Source: Planctomycetaceae bacterium (GTDB taxonomy: Bacteria; Planctomycetota; Phycisphaerae; Phycisphaerales; SM1A02). From it: 64,000 nucleotides of DNA. A program made the position numbers and the translations under genes. Position 1 is the first letter of the stretch; each line of letters starts with the position of its first letter. Below, one piece after another: positions 9,134-17,597 of this stretch. Location: positions 372,001-436,000 of the forward strand of contig CANLHK010000001.1 of assembly GCA_947490615.1 (NCBI GenBank), written 5' to 3'. The notes beneath the pieces are model-generated. The model saw only the letters and a list, made by a program, of their open reading frames with translations, was not told the DNA's origin and did not search any database.

Positions 9134-9373
9134 GGTGACCCCAGAAATACCGCCTAAACCGATAGAGGACGACTTCACCGGAAAGGCAGCGTGTGCGAAC
9201 TTTGATGCGTGCGGGACGCCGCAGGCACCGAGCCCCGATCAAACTCCGACACCTGCCGACGATTGGCTGTGTCGAAATGATGCGAGTGCCCATGGAGGTT
9301 GTCGCGCAAACTCTTGGCTGCAAGGCAATTCACTCGCAAATCACGGAAAACAACTCCGTGAGTGCGTGCGCCG
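9134..9373. other. Intergenic leader and promoter region between the secreted paralogues
   Basis: No gene is supported here. It should hold the promoter and leader of the gene starting at 9133. A small perfect hairpin, TCACGGA/TCCGTGA (9341-9361), lies next to the terminator of the upstream paralogue. I could not fix a convincing -35/-10 pair. Confidence 0.4.
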
Positions 9374-9410
9374 AAAAAAACCGACGGGCCGCACGATGGC
9401 GGCCCGTCGG
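9374..9410 (-). terminator. Rho-independent terminator of the 9471-10805 gene
   Basis: On the minus strand the arms CCGACGGGCCGC and GCGGCCCGTCGG form a 12-bp perfect stem (9381-9410) followed by seven U (9374-9380). It lies 60 bases past the stop at 9471, so the two secreted paralogues are separate transcription units. Confidence 0.9.
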
Positions 9411-9470
9411 TGGAATCTCAGAAGTCAGACCCCCCGATGGCACGGAGTGTTGACCCTGAGTGCGCGGCAA

Positions 9471-10805
9471 TTAGAGGCCGAGGATGTCAGCCCAGTTGAA
9501 CACGGTCTCGCGAATGATGACTCCCGATCCCGTCTCCCGCAGCGTGAACTTGATCTGGCGACGAAGCACTGGATCGGCCGTCGGCTGATCCCGCACATCG
9601 AAGCGCGCCGTGTTGAGAAGCGGATCAACGATCAGAATCGGATTCAGGCTGATGACGGGACCCGTGAACACATCGTTCAGGCCGTACTGGTAGGTCAAGG
9701 TGTTACCCGCAATCGGGACAACATCGCCGCGGAAGCTCAGACCGCGTCCTGGATTGAATCCCCAGGTGCGCTCGACGACCGTGACCCAGCCGCCAACCGC
9801 TGGATCGAACAGATCCGCTGCCTCGACTGCTTCGGCGAACATCACATGCTCGCCGATCATGTGACCGACGACCGCGATGAAACTGCCTGGCAGCGCGGCT
9901 TGGGAGAAGTACTCCTTGCTTACCGGCGAGCCTGCGAGACCGATGATGTCGAGCGGCATGCGCGGATCCTGATTCATCAGGACCAGCGTGGTGCCGATCA
10001 CGAAGGAGTCTGGCGTGTTGGGATTGCCGATGGCAGCGGCCTTGAGGTTTCCGATGCAGACATTCTCGGCGATGAGCACATGCGCGAGGAAGCCCTTGAT
10101 TGGGAAGTCTGGAATGTTGTACTCGTTGCCCGCAGCATCGACATACACCGATCCTTGTCCAAGGACCGTCGCGCCCGTCGAGCTCGGATAGCGCCAGAAA
10201 CGGCGTGCTGGCGGCGTGCCATTCGGATTCGCGAACGCGCCCGTCTCGGTACGGATACCGATGCGCCCGAGGAAGTCCACGGGAAGCGTGCCCGCGGGAT
10301 ACATCGCAAAGGCATTGCGGACGAGGAAGAAGTAGGTGTCTTCAATCGCCTTCTCAATCTGCGGCGAGCGGTCGAGACCCGTCGCGATCGCGCCACGCGC
10401 CTCCGAGGTGCTGTAGAGCGAGCGTGCAGGGCCGAAGCGAATCGTGCCCGCTTCGCCAGCGGTGTCGACAATCGCGTCGCGGTTGACCGCGTTGGCATCG
10501 GTGAGGTTGGAGAAGGTCTCGGCGGTGATCGGCCCGAGGCTCACTTCTTCGCCGTTGACGATCTGCGTGTTGCCGAGCACAAACTCCACGCCGTTGAGCG
10601 TCGATGGAATCGTGATGCGGTAGCCCGTCGAGATGAGCTGACGGTTGGCGACATCGATGTTCCACATCGGACCCTCGATCGAGAAGGTCTCAAGCGGAGC
10701 TTTGAGTGTGACGACGGTGCCGTTGTGCAAAACGGCACTTTGCGCGAGCGCTAGGCCGGCAATGGAAGCCGATGCCGCGCCCGCGAGCAGATGGGAGAAG
10801 CGCAT
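9471..10805 (-). CDS. Secreted protein of unknown family, paralogue of 7799-9133
   Basis: The protein is 444 residues. Residues 1-22 are a signal peptide (MRFSHLLAGAASASIAGLALAQ). It aligns without obvious gaps with the 7799-9133 product. Shared blocks include DGT/NGTVVTLKAPLE, NGVEFVLGNTQIVN, TIRFGPARS.YSTSEARGA, NPNTPDSFVIG, NQDPRMP.DIIG and a NWADI.GL end. Residues 23-80 look like an OB-type beta barrel. No catalytic signature, anchor or repeat that I know is visible. The long upstream extension to 10925 lacks coding character, so the ATG at 10805 is preferred. It has its own terminator at 9374-9410. Strong conservation after duplication suggests both copies are useful, perhaps in different conditions. 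Confidence 0.75.
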   Translation of the reverse strand: MRFSHLLAGAASASIAGLALAQSAVLHNGTVVTLKAPLETFSIEGPMWNIDVANRQLISTGYRITIPSTLNGVEFVLGNTQIVNGEEVSLGPITAETFSNLTDANAVNRDAIVDTAGEAGTIRFGPARSLYSTSEARGAIATGLDRSPQIEKAIEDTYFFLVRNAFAMYPAGTLPVDFLGRIGIRTETGAFANPNGTPPARRFWRYPSSTGATVLGQGSVYVDAAGNEYNIPDFPIKGFLAHVLIAENVCIGNLKAAAIGNPNTPDSFVIGTTLVLMNQDPRMPLDIIGLAGSPVSKEYFSQAALPGSFIAVVGHMIGEHVMFAEAVEAADLFDPAVGGWVTVVERTWGFNPGRGLSFRGDVVPIAGNTLTYQYGLNDVFTGPVISLNPILIVDPLLNTARFDVRDQPTADPVLRRQIKFTLRETGSGVIIRETVFNWADILGL

Positions 10806-11212
10806 AATGACCTCGAAAATGGTGTGTGAAGAAAGGGTGCGGGACGACCGACACTCGTTCTCGACGGGGACGACTGAAACAACTTGCGAGCAACCGGTCC
10901 TGGGGGAGGAAGAAGGAAGCCGCAATCACGCAACCGCAGCGCGGGGGAGCGCGACGGTTCATCTTGACCATGCCATCAACTTGATGTCAGGCAAGTGAAT
11001 TACCTACTCACCTAGAAAGATCGGGACTTGCGACAGAGTTTGGTTTCGCTGCGCGCCTGCAATTCTCTCCGCTGCAAGCGCCAGACTGTCGTGTCATCCC
11101 ATAATCGGATCTAGGAATCGACGCGCAAACGAGCCGCCGATTCATCGGCAGCAGAGTCACGCTGCAGACTCCAGATACACGCTCGCACGAGAATTCTTAC
11201 GAGCCCCTCTGC
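10806..11212. other. 407-bp intergenic region upstream of the secreted paralogue
   Basis: No open frame here has coding character. It must carry the promoter of the minus-strand gene at 10805. A partly symmetric AT-rich stretch lies near 10990-11015 (AGGTGA..TCACTTGCCT on the minus strand). No tRNA, known riboswitch or terminator was recognised. The region is long for this compact genome. Confidence 0.4.
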
Positions 11213-12571
11213 CTACGGAAACACCTCGCCAGGCATGCGATGGTTTGGCGCAGGCAATGTGTCGAGTGCGACTGGATTTGCCGACAGTCCTTGCATGGTG
11301 ATTCCAGCGTGGAGGAGCACAAGTCCGATCGGAAACAACCATCGCCAAGAGGAACGAGATTCGCCGCGATCACGCTCGAGCGCACAGAGAGTGGCGAGCA
11401 CGACGAGAAGAAACGGCTCGTGGTATCGCTGCCAGCTGTAGTAATTGGAACTCACCGCGGCGATGAACGCGACGATGGAAACCGTGAGAATCACGCGCTG
11501 CCGCGTGGTCACGCCGAGCAACGCCGACGCGAGCACCACGGCGCCAAGTGGCGCGGCGAACAACATCAGCACGCTGGTGCGCCGCGCGATGGTTGGTGCC
11601 ATGCCCACGATCGCCCACCAACCTGAGAAGCGGCCTGCAGCAGGATCGAGCGTCGTTTCAGGAACCGCCGCGAGCAGCACGCCGAGAATCAAGGCAAGTA
11701 CCAGCACGCCGCGCTCATCGCGCCACGCGCGCGTCAGAGTGCCCCAGAGCCACGGCGCGAATCCAATTGCCAGCACGCTGACCTGAAGCAGGATGAACGC
11801 TGGTGTCGCAAGATTGACTCCTTGGAGCTCCGACTGAAAGCGCGGCGGGGTCAAGCCGCCCCAGTGGCGCACGAACAGCGCGAGCACGACAAAGGCGGGG
11901 ACGGTGGCGAGCACCCACGGAAGTGTCCGGAAGGCGCGATCGACGAATCCACGCGCGGGCCGCGCGCCGCTGCCAACGAGAACCCAGCCTCCAACCCACA
12001 CCATCGCGGCGGCCCAGATGTGGACTTGTCGCACGCACACCAGAAGCACCAACAGAAGCGACGCAACGATGAGATGTTGAGCGCGCTTGGGTTCACGAAG
12101 TGTCAGAAACAGAATCGCCGCGACCAGCATCCACGCGAGGTTGTCTGGAAGAAGCCACGCTGCAGATCCCACGACATAGATCGACGCTATGAGCGGCAGC
12201 GTGAACAACACACCGCGCGCAACACCAACGCGCCGCGCCAACCACGCCGCAACGAGTCCAACGAACGCGCATCCCACCAGCATGCTGACCAAGCGAAGCG
12301 CTGTGTTGGAGTCGCCAACGAACTGCGCCACCGTCGCAAGAATGATGTGGTAGCCCGGGGTCGTCGCTGTGAGTGGGTTGCTCAGATCAAACCACGGGAA
12401 CGAATCCGCGAGCGCGCGAATGAATCGCTCGTGGTACGCGATCGAGTCGGACGCCGCGCGCCCGTTGTTGTTCCCCGCAACGATGAGCGCCATCGCGGGC
12501 ACGAAGAGCAGCATTGACGCCACAGCGCCAGCGGACAGTGAAGCGCGAGCACCGTGGTCACGCGTGGTCAT
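11213..12571 (-). CDS. Polytopic membrane protein, GT-C-like glycosyltransferase candidate
   Basis: The protein is 452 residues with about ten hydrophobic segments. The first loop after helix 1 contains an acidic and aromatic stretch (SDSIAYHERF, then SNPLTATTPGYH). Its position and the TTPGYH motif resemble GT-C enzymes such as the ALG10/PIG-M type, which transfer sugars from polyprenyl-phosphate donors outside the membrane. That match is by pattern only. The start at 12571 (MTTRDHGARAS) overlaps the end of the methyltransferase gene by 14 bases, so the two are coupled. The tail after the last helix is short. Confidence 0.6.
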   Translation of the reverse strand: MTTRDHGARASLSAGAVASMLLFVPAMALIVAGNNNGRAASDSIAYHERFIRALADSFPWFDLSNPLTATTPGYHIILATVAQFVGDSNTALRLVSMLVGCAFVGLVAAWLARRVGVARGVLFTLPLIASIYVVGSAAWLLPDNLAWMLVAAILFLTLREPKRAQHLIVASLLLVLLVCVRQVHIWAAAMVWVGGWVLVGSGARPARGFVDRAFRTLPWVLATVPAFVVLALFVRHWGGLTPPRFQSELQGVNLATPAFILLQVSVLAIGFAPWLWGTLTRAWRDERGVLVLALILGVLLAAVPETTLDPAAGRFSGWWAIVGMAPTIARRTSVLMLFAAPLGAVVLASALLGVTTRQRVILTVSIVAFIAAVSSNYYSWQRYHEPFLLVVLATLCALERDRGESRSSWRWLFPIGLVLLHAGITMQGLSANPVALDTLPAPNHRMPGEVFP

Positions 12572-13277
12572 CGCGTGGCTCCACTTGGCGGCGATAGAGA
12601 CGAATCTCGTGTCCGTACCACAGCATGGATCGTTCCTCCGCGACTTCGCGGTGAAGCCCCGCTTCAGCGGCCCAACCATCCGCCACTTCAATCGGCAAGT
12701 AGCGGATCCACTGCCGAGCCATGATGAGATCGTGGAGTCGATTCATGCCAGCGCGCCAGACCGGTGCGTCGCACATGTCCTTGTACAAGAAGACTCCGCC
12801 CTGCCGCACGCGACTCGCTGCGTCCATGAACGCCTGCTTCTGAGCGTCAACTGAAGGAATGTGATGCATCACATCAATCATCGTGACCGCACCGTACTCG
12901 CGCGGGAGCAACCCTTGTTCCGCTCGGCGATGTTCGAAGCAAACCTCGATCTCAGGCACGCGATGACGGAGCCTCTGCGCCGCGGACTGCGCAATCGCGA
13001 TGGCGCCTGCCGAGGCGTCGATCCCGTGCGCCGAGCAGACCCTTCGCTCCGCCACGAGACAGGCGATGAAGAGCCCGCCGCCACAGCCAATATCCAAGAG
13101 ATCCGCCCCCATCGGCACGAGCTCGATGCACCGTGCGATCGGTGCGATGCGATGCCGATGATGCTGCATCAAGCGGAACAGCCAAGGCCCTTCCGTGAAC
13201 ATCGCACGCGACAATGCAGCAACATCGACGGGCCGTCGGCCGATGTGCTGGACTGCAGGGGCGCGATTCGGATCCAT
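12558..13277 (-). CDS. Class I SAM-dependent methyltransferase
   Basis: The protein is 239 residues with a Rossmann fold. Motif I is LLDIGCGGGLF (residues 60-70). The acidic post-I residue is in HGIDAS. The motif IV region is VTMIDVMHHIPS (132-142), as in small-molecule methyltransferases of the Methyltransf_11/25 type. The substrate cannot be told. The frame is open far upstream (to 13925), but that stretch is antisense to the EF-hand gene and is not coding. The ATG at 13277 is the best start. It is followed by the membrane glycosyltransferase-like gene with a 14-base overlap, so the two may modify the same lipid or glycan. Confidence 0.8.
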   Translation of the reverse strand: MDPNRAPAVQHIGRRPVDVAALSRAMFTEGPWLFRLMQHHRHRIAPIARCIELVPMGADLLDIGCGGGLFIACLVAERRVCSAHGIDASAGAIAIAQSAAQRLRHRVPEIEVCFEHRRAEQGLLPREYGAVTMIDVMHHIPSVDAQKQAFMDAASRVRQGGVFLYKDMCDAPVWRAGMNRLHDLIMARQWIRYLPIEVADGWAAEAGLHREVAEERSMLWYGHEIRLYRRQVEPRDDHA

Positions 13278-13575
13278 CGATGCCCCATATCGGCTCACAG
13301 GCGACGGCGAGTCAAGCAAGTCGACGCAGGGGAAACCCGAGCAGACGCCTCCGCGAGGAAGCCGAGGACGAGGCGCCGCGGCGCGGGGTTGAACTCCATC
13401 GGCGCGCAGCGTAGTGGTGGATGCGGAGACAGCCGCGAGCCCTCTCGTTGCAAACTCGGCAATACGGCGCGACCGCGGCCGTTGCACCCGCGCCACGGCG
13501 GCCGCGTGGCAACGAAACTCCTGAATTCGCCCGCGAATCCCGTCATCAACGGCCACGCCAGAGGAAACCACACTG

Positions 13576-13953
13576 ATGAAGAAGAATCGCAACATCACCA
13601 TCGTCTCGGCCCTCTTCAGTCTCGCGATCACGGGCGCCTCGCTCGCCATGATCGCTCCACCAGAGCCACCAGCTCCAGGTGGCGGCGGACCTGGCCCAGG
13701 CGGCGAGCGCAAGCGTCCAAAGTTCGAAGATCTCGACAAGAACAAGGACGGCTCGATCACTGAAGACGAGGTCACTCCTGAGCAATGGAAGCGTTTGAAG
13801 AACCGCGATAAGGATGGCGACGGAAAGATCAGCAAGGATGAGTTCGGCGCTGGTCGTCCCAACGGTCCACGCCCAGGTGGACCTGGCCCGGGTCCAGGCC
13901 CGGGTCCAGGCCCAGGCCCAGGCACCCCACCCCCGCCACCACCAGCGGTCTAA
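13576..13953 (+). CDS. Secreted EF-hand protein with Pro-Gly tail
   Basis: The protein is 125 residues. Residues 1-24 are a signal peptide. Two calcium-binding EF loops follow: DKNKDGSITEDE (about 53-64) and DKDGDGKISKDE (about 77-88), both with Asp/Asn at positions 1, 3, 5 and Glu at 12. Both ends of this pair are flanked by Gly/Pro-rich linkers. The C-terminal 30 residues are an almost pure Pro-Gly repeat followed by a run of Pro. The DNA there is a degenerate 6-base repeat, prone to length change. The Shine-Dalgarno sequence AGAGGAA sits 8 bases before the ATG. The gene is isolated and has its own terminator. It is likely a small extracellular calcium-binding protein. Confidence 0.8.
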   Translation: MKKNRNITIVSALFSLAITGASLAMIAPPEPPAPGGGGPGPGGERKRPKFEDLDKNKDGSITEDEVTPEQWKRLKNRDKDGDGKISKDEFGAGRPNGPRPGGPGPGPGPGPGPGPGTPPPPPPAV

Positions 13954-13990
13954 TCCACCGTCCACGATTCCCGTCGAACCTCTCGAACAC

Positions 13991-14018
13991 ACGACGCCGC
14001 GCCAACGCGCGGCGTCGT
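13991..14018 (+). terminator. Terminator after the EF-hand gene
   Basis: Arms ACGACGCCGCG (13991-14001) and CGCGGCGTCGT (14008-14018) form an 11-bp perfect stem with a six-base loop, then TCTGTT. It lies 38 bases after the stop and 29 bases before the AMP nucleosidase start. Confidence 0.75.
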
Positions 14019-14046
14019 TCTGTTCAGGCAGCGTTACGCTGCCACG

Positions 14047-14817
14047 ATGCGGACCAAAGACGAGATCGTGCGCGACTGGCTGCCGCGCTACACCGGGCGC
14101 AGGCTCGACGAATTCGGCCAGTATGTCCTGCTCGTGAACTTCTCAAACTATGTCGAGATGTTTGCGGCGCGTTTCGGTGTCCCCGTCGTCGGTCGCGACA
14201 AGCCGATGCTGTCCGCCACTGCGGAAGACATCACGATTCTTTCCTTCGGCATGGGAAGCGCGATGGCGGCGACGACGATGGACCTCCTGTCCGCGGTCGC
14301 GCCGAAGGCGGTGCTCTTCCTCGGCAAATGTGGAGGTCTGAAGAAGACCAAGATCGGCGACTTTGTTCTCCCCATTGCAGCCATCCGCGGCGAGGGAACC
14401 AGCGCGGAGTACATGCCGCCTGAAGTGCCCGCACTCCCCTCCTTTCGCCTGCAGCGCGCGGTGAGCGAAGCGATCATCAAACACGAACGCGACTACTTCA
14501 CGGGCACCGTCTACACCACGAATCGCCGCGTGTGGGAACACGATGAGAGCGTGCGCGAGTATCTCCTGCGCATCCGTGCGATCGCGATCGATATGGAGAC
14601 CGCCACCATCTTCCTCGTCGGGTTTGCCAACGGCATCTCCAAGGGCGCACTGCTTCTGGTGTCGGACAATCCGATGACACCCGAGGGTGTCAAGAGCGCG
14701 GAGAGTGATCGCACAGTCACCGAGCAGTTCGTGAGCCAGCACCTTGAGATCGGACTCGATGCGCTGCGTGAGCTCCGCGATTCTGGGGAGAGCGTGAAGC
14801 ACCTGCGGTTCGAGTAG
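14047..14817 (+). CDS. amn: AMP nucleosidase (short form)
   Basis: This enzyme splits AMP into adenine and ribose 5-phosphate in purine turnover. The protein is 256 residues, matching the short bacterial form that lacks the extra N-terminal domain of the E. coli enzyme. It belongs to the PNP/UDP phosphorylase fold. Visible motifs are SFGMGSAMAATTMDLL, LFLGKCGGL, the IDMETATIFLVGFANG segment that binds the nucleoside, and LLLVSDNPMTPEGVK. Its 3' end overlaps the convergent Cdd1-like gene by about 100 bases. It stands alone after the EF-hand terminator. Confidence 0.88.
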   Translation: MRTKDEIVRDWLPRYTGRRLDEFGQYVLLVNFSNYVEMFAARFGVPVVGRDKPMLSATAEDITILSFGMGSAMAATTMDLLSAVAPKAVLFLGKCGGLKKTKIGDFVLPIAAIRGEGTSAEYMPPEVPALPSFRLQRAVSEAIIKHERDYFTGTVYTTNRRVWEHDESVREYLLRIRAIAIDMETATIFLVGFANGISKGALLLVSDNPMTPEGVKSAESDRTVTEQFVSQHLEIGLDALRELRDSGESVKHLRFE

Positions 14818-15112
14818 CGGTCGGTGCCAAGGACGGGTCGGCCGCAAGCGCGGCCTTGCGCTGCGCCGTGAAATCCCACCAATCCCGAGGTGATTCGCCG
14901 CGCGACTCAGCGATCGTGGCAAGGAAGACATCAATGACACACGGATCGTGGCGCTCCTGCGTCATCGCACAGAGTCGTTCGTAGAGGCGATACGGATTTC
15001 GCCGCGCCAGCTGCGCCCGCGTCCGCACACCGAGCACTTCGAAGTCTCCAAGCGTGGCCTTCCCGACATTGGCTAGAGAAGAGAGCGGGTGTGCGTCGCG
15101 CCGCGAGGTCAT
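14717..15112 (-). CDS. Cdd1-like helix-hairpin-helix protein (pathogenicity locus family)
   Basis: The protein is 131 residues. The first 80 match the small Cdd1 family: PLSSLANVGKATLGDFEVLGV is a helix-hairpin-helix, followed by NPYRLYERLC, HDPCVIDVF and PRDWWDFTAQRK. These proteins are thought to bind nucleic acid, but their role is unclear. The last 45 residues (Ala/Arg/Ser-rich) look like readthrough-type sequence antisense to the end of amn, so the gene overlaps amn tail to tail by about 100 bases. The start at 15112 is preferred to 15142, which would overlap the divergent HutD gene at 15135. Confidence 0.7.
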   Translation of the reverse strand: MTSRRDAHPLSSLANVGKATLGDFEVLGVRTRAQLARRNPYRLYERLCAMTQERHDPCVIDVFLATIAESRGESPRDWWDFTAQRKAALAADPSLAPTATRTAGASRSPQNRGAHAAHRVRSQGAGSRTAR

Positions 15113-15134
15113 GGCCGAGATATAACACAACGCG

Positions 15135-15722
15135 ATGCCCACTTGGCGCCTGCTGCAGCCGACCGACTACCGCCGCGTTCCCTGGAAGAACGGGCTTGGC
15201 ACGACGCTCGACCTCGCCACCGACGCGCCGAGCGATGGCGTTGCGTGGAGTTGGCGCTTCTCACTCGCCGATGTGCCGACGCGCGCTGGGTTTTCTGAGT
15301 TTTCTGGGATCGATCGTCACCTTGCGGTGCTTGAAGGAGAAGGGCTGACGCTCGAGCGTGGCCAAGCGCGCACCGCTGTGCCGCGTGAAGGACCTGCGAT
15401 TTTGTTCGCGGGTGAGGAAGCCATCGTCGGAGTGCCGATCGGTTCTGGCGTGCGCGATGCGAATCTCATGCTGGACCGACGGCGCTGGCGCGGCGAACTG
15501 GCGATTGTTCGCGCGACCGACGCCCGAAGCGTGACGCTCGTGCGCCAACTGCTCCTGATTCACGCGGCGAGCGCTGAATCCCCGATCGAGTGCAAGGTCG
15601 GCGCGCAACGAATACAGCTCGCTCAAGGGTGCACGCTGCACGCTCAAGAGGGTGTCACACTCATCGCCGCGGCGTGCACGCTCGTCATCGCCCAACTTCA
15701 ACCCGTTGGATCACCTTCATGA
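15135..15722 (+). CDS. HutD/Ves-family protein
   Basis: The protein is 195 residues and matches HutD/Ves, a bicupin fold. The family signature is at the N-terminus: YRRVPWKNGLGTT, then WSWRFSLADV and FSEFSGIDRHLAVLEGEGL. HutD is linked to histidine utilisation in some bacteria and Ves to the cold response in E. coli. The biochemical role is unknown. No hut genes are nearby. The ATG begins 22 bases from the divergent Cdd1-like start. The stop overlaps the next gene's start (ATGA), so the two are coupled. Confidence 0.85.
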   Translation: MPTWRLLQPTDYRRVPWKNGLGTTLDLATDAPSDGVAWSWRFSLADVPTRAGFSEFSGIDRHLAVLEGEGLTLERGQARTAVPREGPAILFAGEEAIVGVPIGSGVRDANLMLDRRRWRGELAIVRATDARSVTLVRQLLLIHAASAESPIECKVGAQRIQLAQGCTLHAQEGVTLIAAACTLVIAQLQPVGSPS

Positions 15723-16216
15723 AGAACTCCACAACCATCTCGACGCTCGCTCTCACGCTGCTGCTGAGCGCATGCGCTGCGACACCTTCTGCGTCATCCG
15801 TGTCAGACGCTGCGCCTGGCAGCGTCGCCTACGACCGCGATGTCTTCCAGACACTGCTCGGCGGCCACTCCGAACTTCGACGCACAGTTCGCGTGCTTCC
15901 CGATGGTGTCGAGACCATCACCGAGTCGGACGACGCCGCACTGGCCGCACTCATCCGCGATCATGTCATCGCGATGAAAGTCCGACTCGAGCACGACGGA
16001 CGCATTCGCCAGTGGGACCCGATCTTTCGCGCGGTGTTCGACAACGCCTCGAAGATCCGCATGGAGTATGAGTTGACGGCAAAGGGCGTGAAGGTTCGCG
16101 AGCAGTCCGACGATCCGCGCATCGTGCGCCTCATCCAAGCGCATGCCACCATGGTGAGCGGGTTCGTGACGCGCGGAACCGAGGAGTCCGCCATCGCCCA
16201 CGAGGTGCCCGAGTAG
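15719..16216 (+). CDS. Small lipoprotein of unknown function
   Basis: The protein is 165 residues. The signal sequence MKNSTTISTLALTLLLSAC carries a lipobox (LSAC) with Cys19, so the mature protein is lipid-anchored. The rest is soluble and mixed: DRDVFQTLLGGHSELRRTV, a region DAALAALIRDHVIAMKVRLEHDG, and IFRAVFDNASKIRMEYE. I do not recognise the family. The middle has His and Met residues that could bind metal, but that is a guess. Its ATG overlaps the HutD stop, so the pair is cotranscribed. Confidence 0.7.
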   Translation: MKNSTTISTLALTLLLSACAATPSASSVSDAAPGSVAYDRDVFQTLLGGHSELRRTVRVLPDGVETITESDDAALAALIRDHVIAMKVRLEHDGRIRQWDPIFRAVFDNASKIRMEYELTAKGVKVREQSDDPRIVRLIQAHATMVSGFVTRGTEESAIAHEVPE

Positions 16217-16241
16217 AGACCGCGGCGACGCAGGATCAATA

Positions 16242-16793
16242 TCACGGCATCGCTACGCCGCGCGCGTAGGTCACGACGGGATGAAGTTCGTTGCTTCGTG
16301 TGCGGTACTCCCACGCCTTCCAGCGACGAAGACCGCACTTCTCCATCACCCGCAATGAAGCGATGTTTTCTTCGAGAGCGACCGCCGTCACCCGCGGCGC
16401 GTGCAGCACGCGAAAGGCGTAATCGATCAGCGCGTGAGATCCCTCGGTGGCGAGTCCTCTGCCCCATGCACTGCGCATAAGGCGATAGCCGAGTTCGAGG
16501 TCACCAATCTCTTGTGGTTCACCAACGCGCGGCGGCTTCAGGTGCAGCCAGCCAACAAAGTGCAATCCCTCGCCCACGCGTTCCTCCGCGATCCAGAAGC
16601 CGAGGCTGGGATTTTCGGCGTCAAGCGTGCGAAAGCGCGCAATGACCTCCTCACACTGCTCGCGGGTGGGTGGATCGGGCTGGTGCACATAGCGGCGCAC
16701 GAAAGGATCCGCGTCGAGCACGAAGATGTGTTCGACATCGGCCAGCGTGCACGCGCGCAACTTCAAGCGCTGGGTTTCGATCACGGGCTTCAC
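16242..16793 (-). CDS. GNAT-family N-acetyltransferase (RimJ/RimL-like)
   Basis: The protein is 183 residues with the acetyl-CoA-binding GNAT fold. Features are MKPVIETQRLKLRACTLAD at the N-terminus, the beta segment DLELGYRLM, the pyrophosphate loop RSAWGRGLATEGSHALIDYA (Q/RxxGxG/A), and ENIASLRVMEKCGLRR. This arrangement is typical of RimJ/RimL-type enzymes that acetylate ribosomal protein N-termini or small amines. The substrate cannot be deduced. The ATG overlaps the CutC stop by 4 bases, so they form a two-gene operon. Confidence 0.87.
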   Translation of the reverse strand: MKPVIETQRLKLRACTLADVEHIFVLDADPFVRRYVHQPDPPTREQCEEVIARFRTLDAENPSLGFWIAEERVGEGLHFVGWLHLKPPRVGEPQEIGDLELGYRLMRSAWGRGLATEGSHALIDYAFRVLHAPRVTAVALEENIASLRVMEKCGLRRWKAWEYRTRSNELHPVVTYARGVAMP

Positions 16794-17554
16794 GGCACGC
16801 CACCGAGATCAAGGATCGAACCAAGCCGCTGGACTTCGTCGGCACTGAGGACGCCATCGACGCGACACGACGCGTGGAGATGCGGCGAGATGGTGAGCCA
16901 CTCCTTGGCATTCGCGGCGCGGACTCCGCCCGCGGGCACCACTTCCACTGCAGCGCGACCAAGTCGCGTCGCCTCGCGCGAGGCGTTGTCGATGTCGCGG
17001 CGAATCACGGCGATGCGTTGCTCGAGCGTCGCCACCGACGCGTCCCAACCAAGAACACCCGCCGTGATGAAGCGCGTGAAACCGAGCGCCGCCACATCGC
17101 GCATTCCCCGCTCGCGATCGACGAGTAAGTCGAAGGTTCGGAGAAACGCGACGACCAATCCACGATCGCGCGCGTGCTCAATGAGCCGTGCGTTGCCATC
17201 CATGTCGACGAAGCCATCACTCGTAAGCAGTGAGACGGCAACCGAATGCGCTCCTGCATTCGCGCATGCATCAATCTCATCAAGACACGCCGTGAGGAGA
17301 CGCGGTGTCGTCGTAAACGCGGCGACATTCAGTGCGCGCGAGCCACCTCGAAGCGCAGGGCGAATCATCGCGACAACGGTACAGGTCGAAATGCCGTTGA
17401 CGAGCTCGCGGCATTGCTGAACGAGCTCAACTTTCGGAGTCCATCCTTCGCTGCTGAGGTCGTGACAGACTTCTAAGCGCGTCGCGATCGGCGCCGCGAG
17501 GCGGGCGCCTTCGATCGAGTCAATCGGAACTTCGAGCGTTCGTGCACCGTTCAT
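16790..17554 (-). CDS. cutC: CutC family protein
   Basis: The protein is 254 residues, the usual length for CutC, a TIM-barrel protein historically linked to copper tolerance, although the true reaction is unsettled. Signature pieces are LEVCHDLSSEGWTPK near the N-terminus, VVAMIRPALRGG, EIDACANAGAHSVAVSLLTSDGFVD, TFDLLVDRERGM, LGFTRFITAG and VEVVPAGGVRAAN. Its stop overlaps the GNAT start. There is no copper efflux gene nearby. Confidence 0.85.
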   Translation of the reverse strand: MNGARTLEVPIDSIEGARLAAPIATRLEVCHDLSSEGWTPKVELVQQCRELVNGISTCTVVAMIRPALRGGSRALNVAAFTTTPRLLTACLDEIDACANAGAHSVAVSLLTSDGFVDMDGNARLIEHARDRGLVVAFLRTFDLLVDRERGMRDVAALGFTRFITAGVLGWDASVATLEQRIAVIRRDIDNASREATRLGRAAVEVVPAGGVRAANAKEWLTISPHLHASCRVDGVLSADEVQRLGSILDLGGVP

Positions 17555-17597
17555 CCGCGAAGCCTACACCCGCGAGGCCACCCCCGCCGATAGAGCC

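Noticed and set aside
9132-10754. 540-codon plus-strand frame opposite the secreted paralogue
   Set aside because: A shadow frame; the minus strand carries the signal peptide, shared blocks and terminator.
12558-13925. Full 455-codon frame for the methyltransferase
   Set aside because: The first 215 codons are antisense to the EF-hand gene and low-complexity (Pro-Gly antisense). The ATG at 13277 is used instead.
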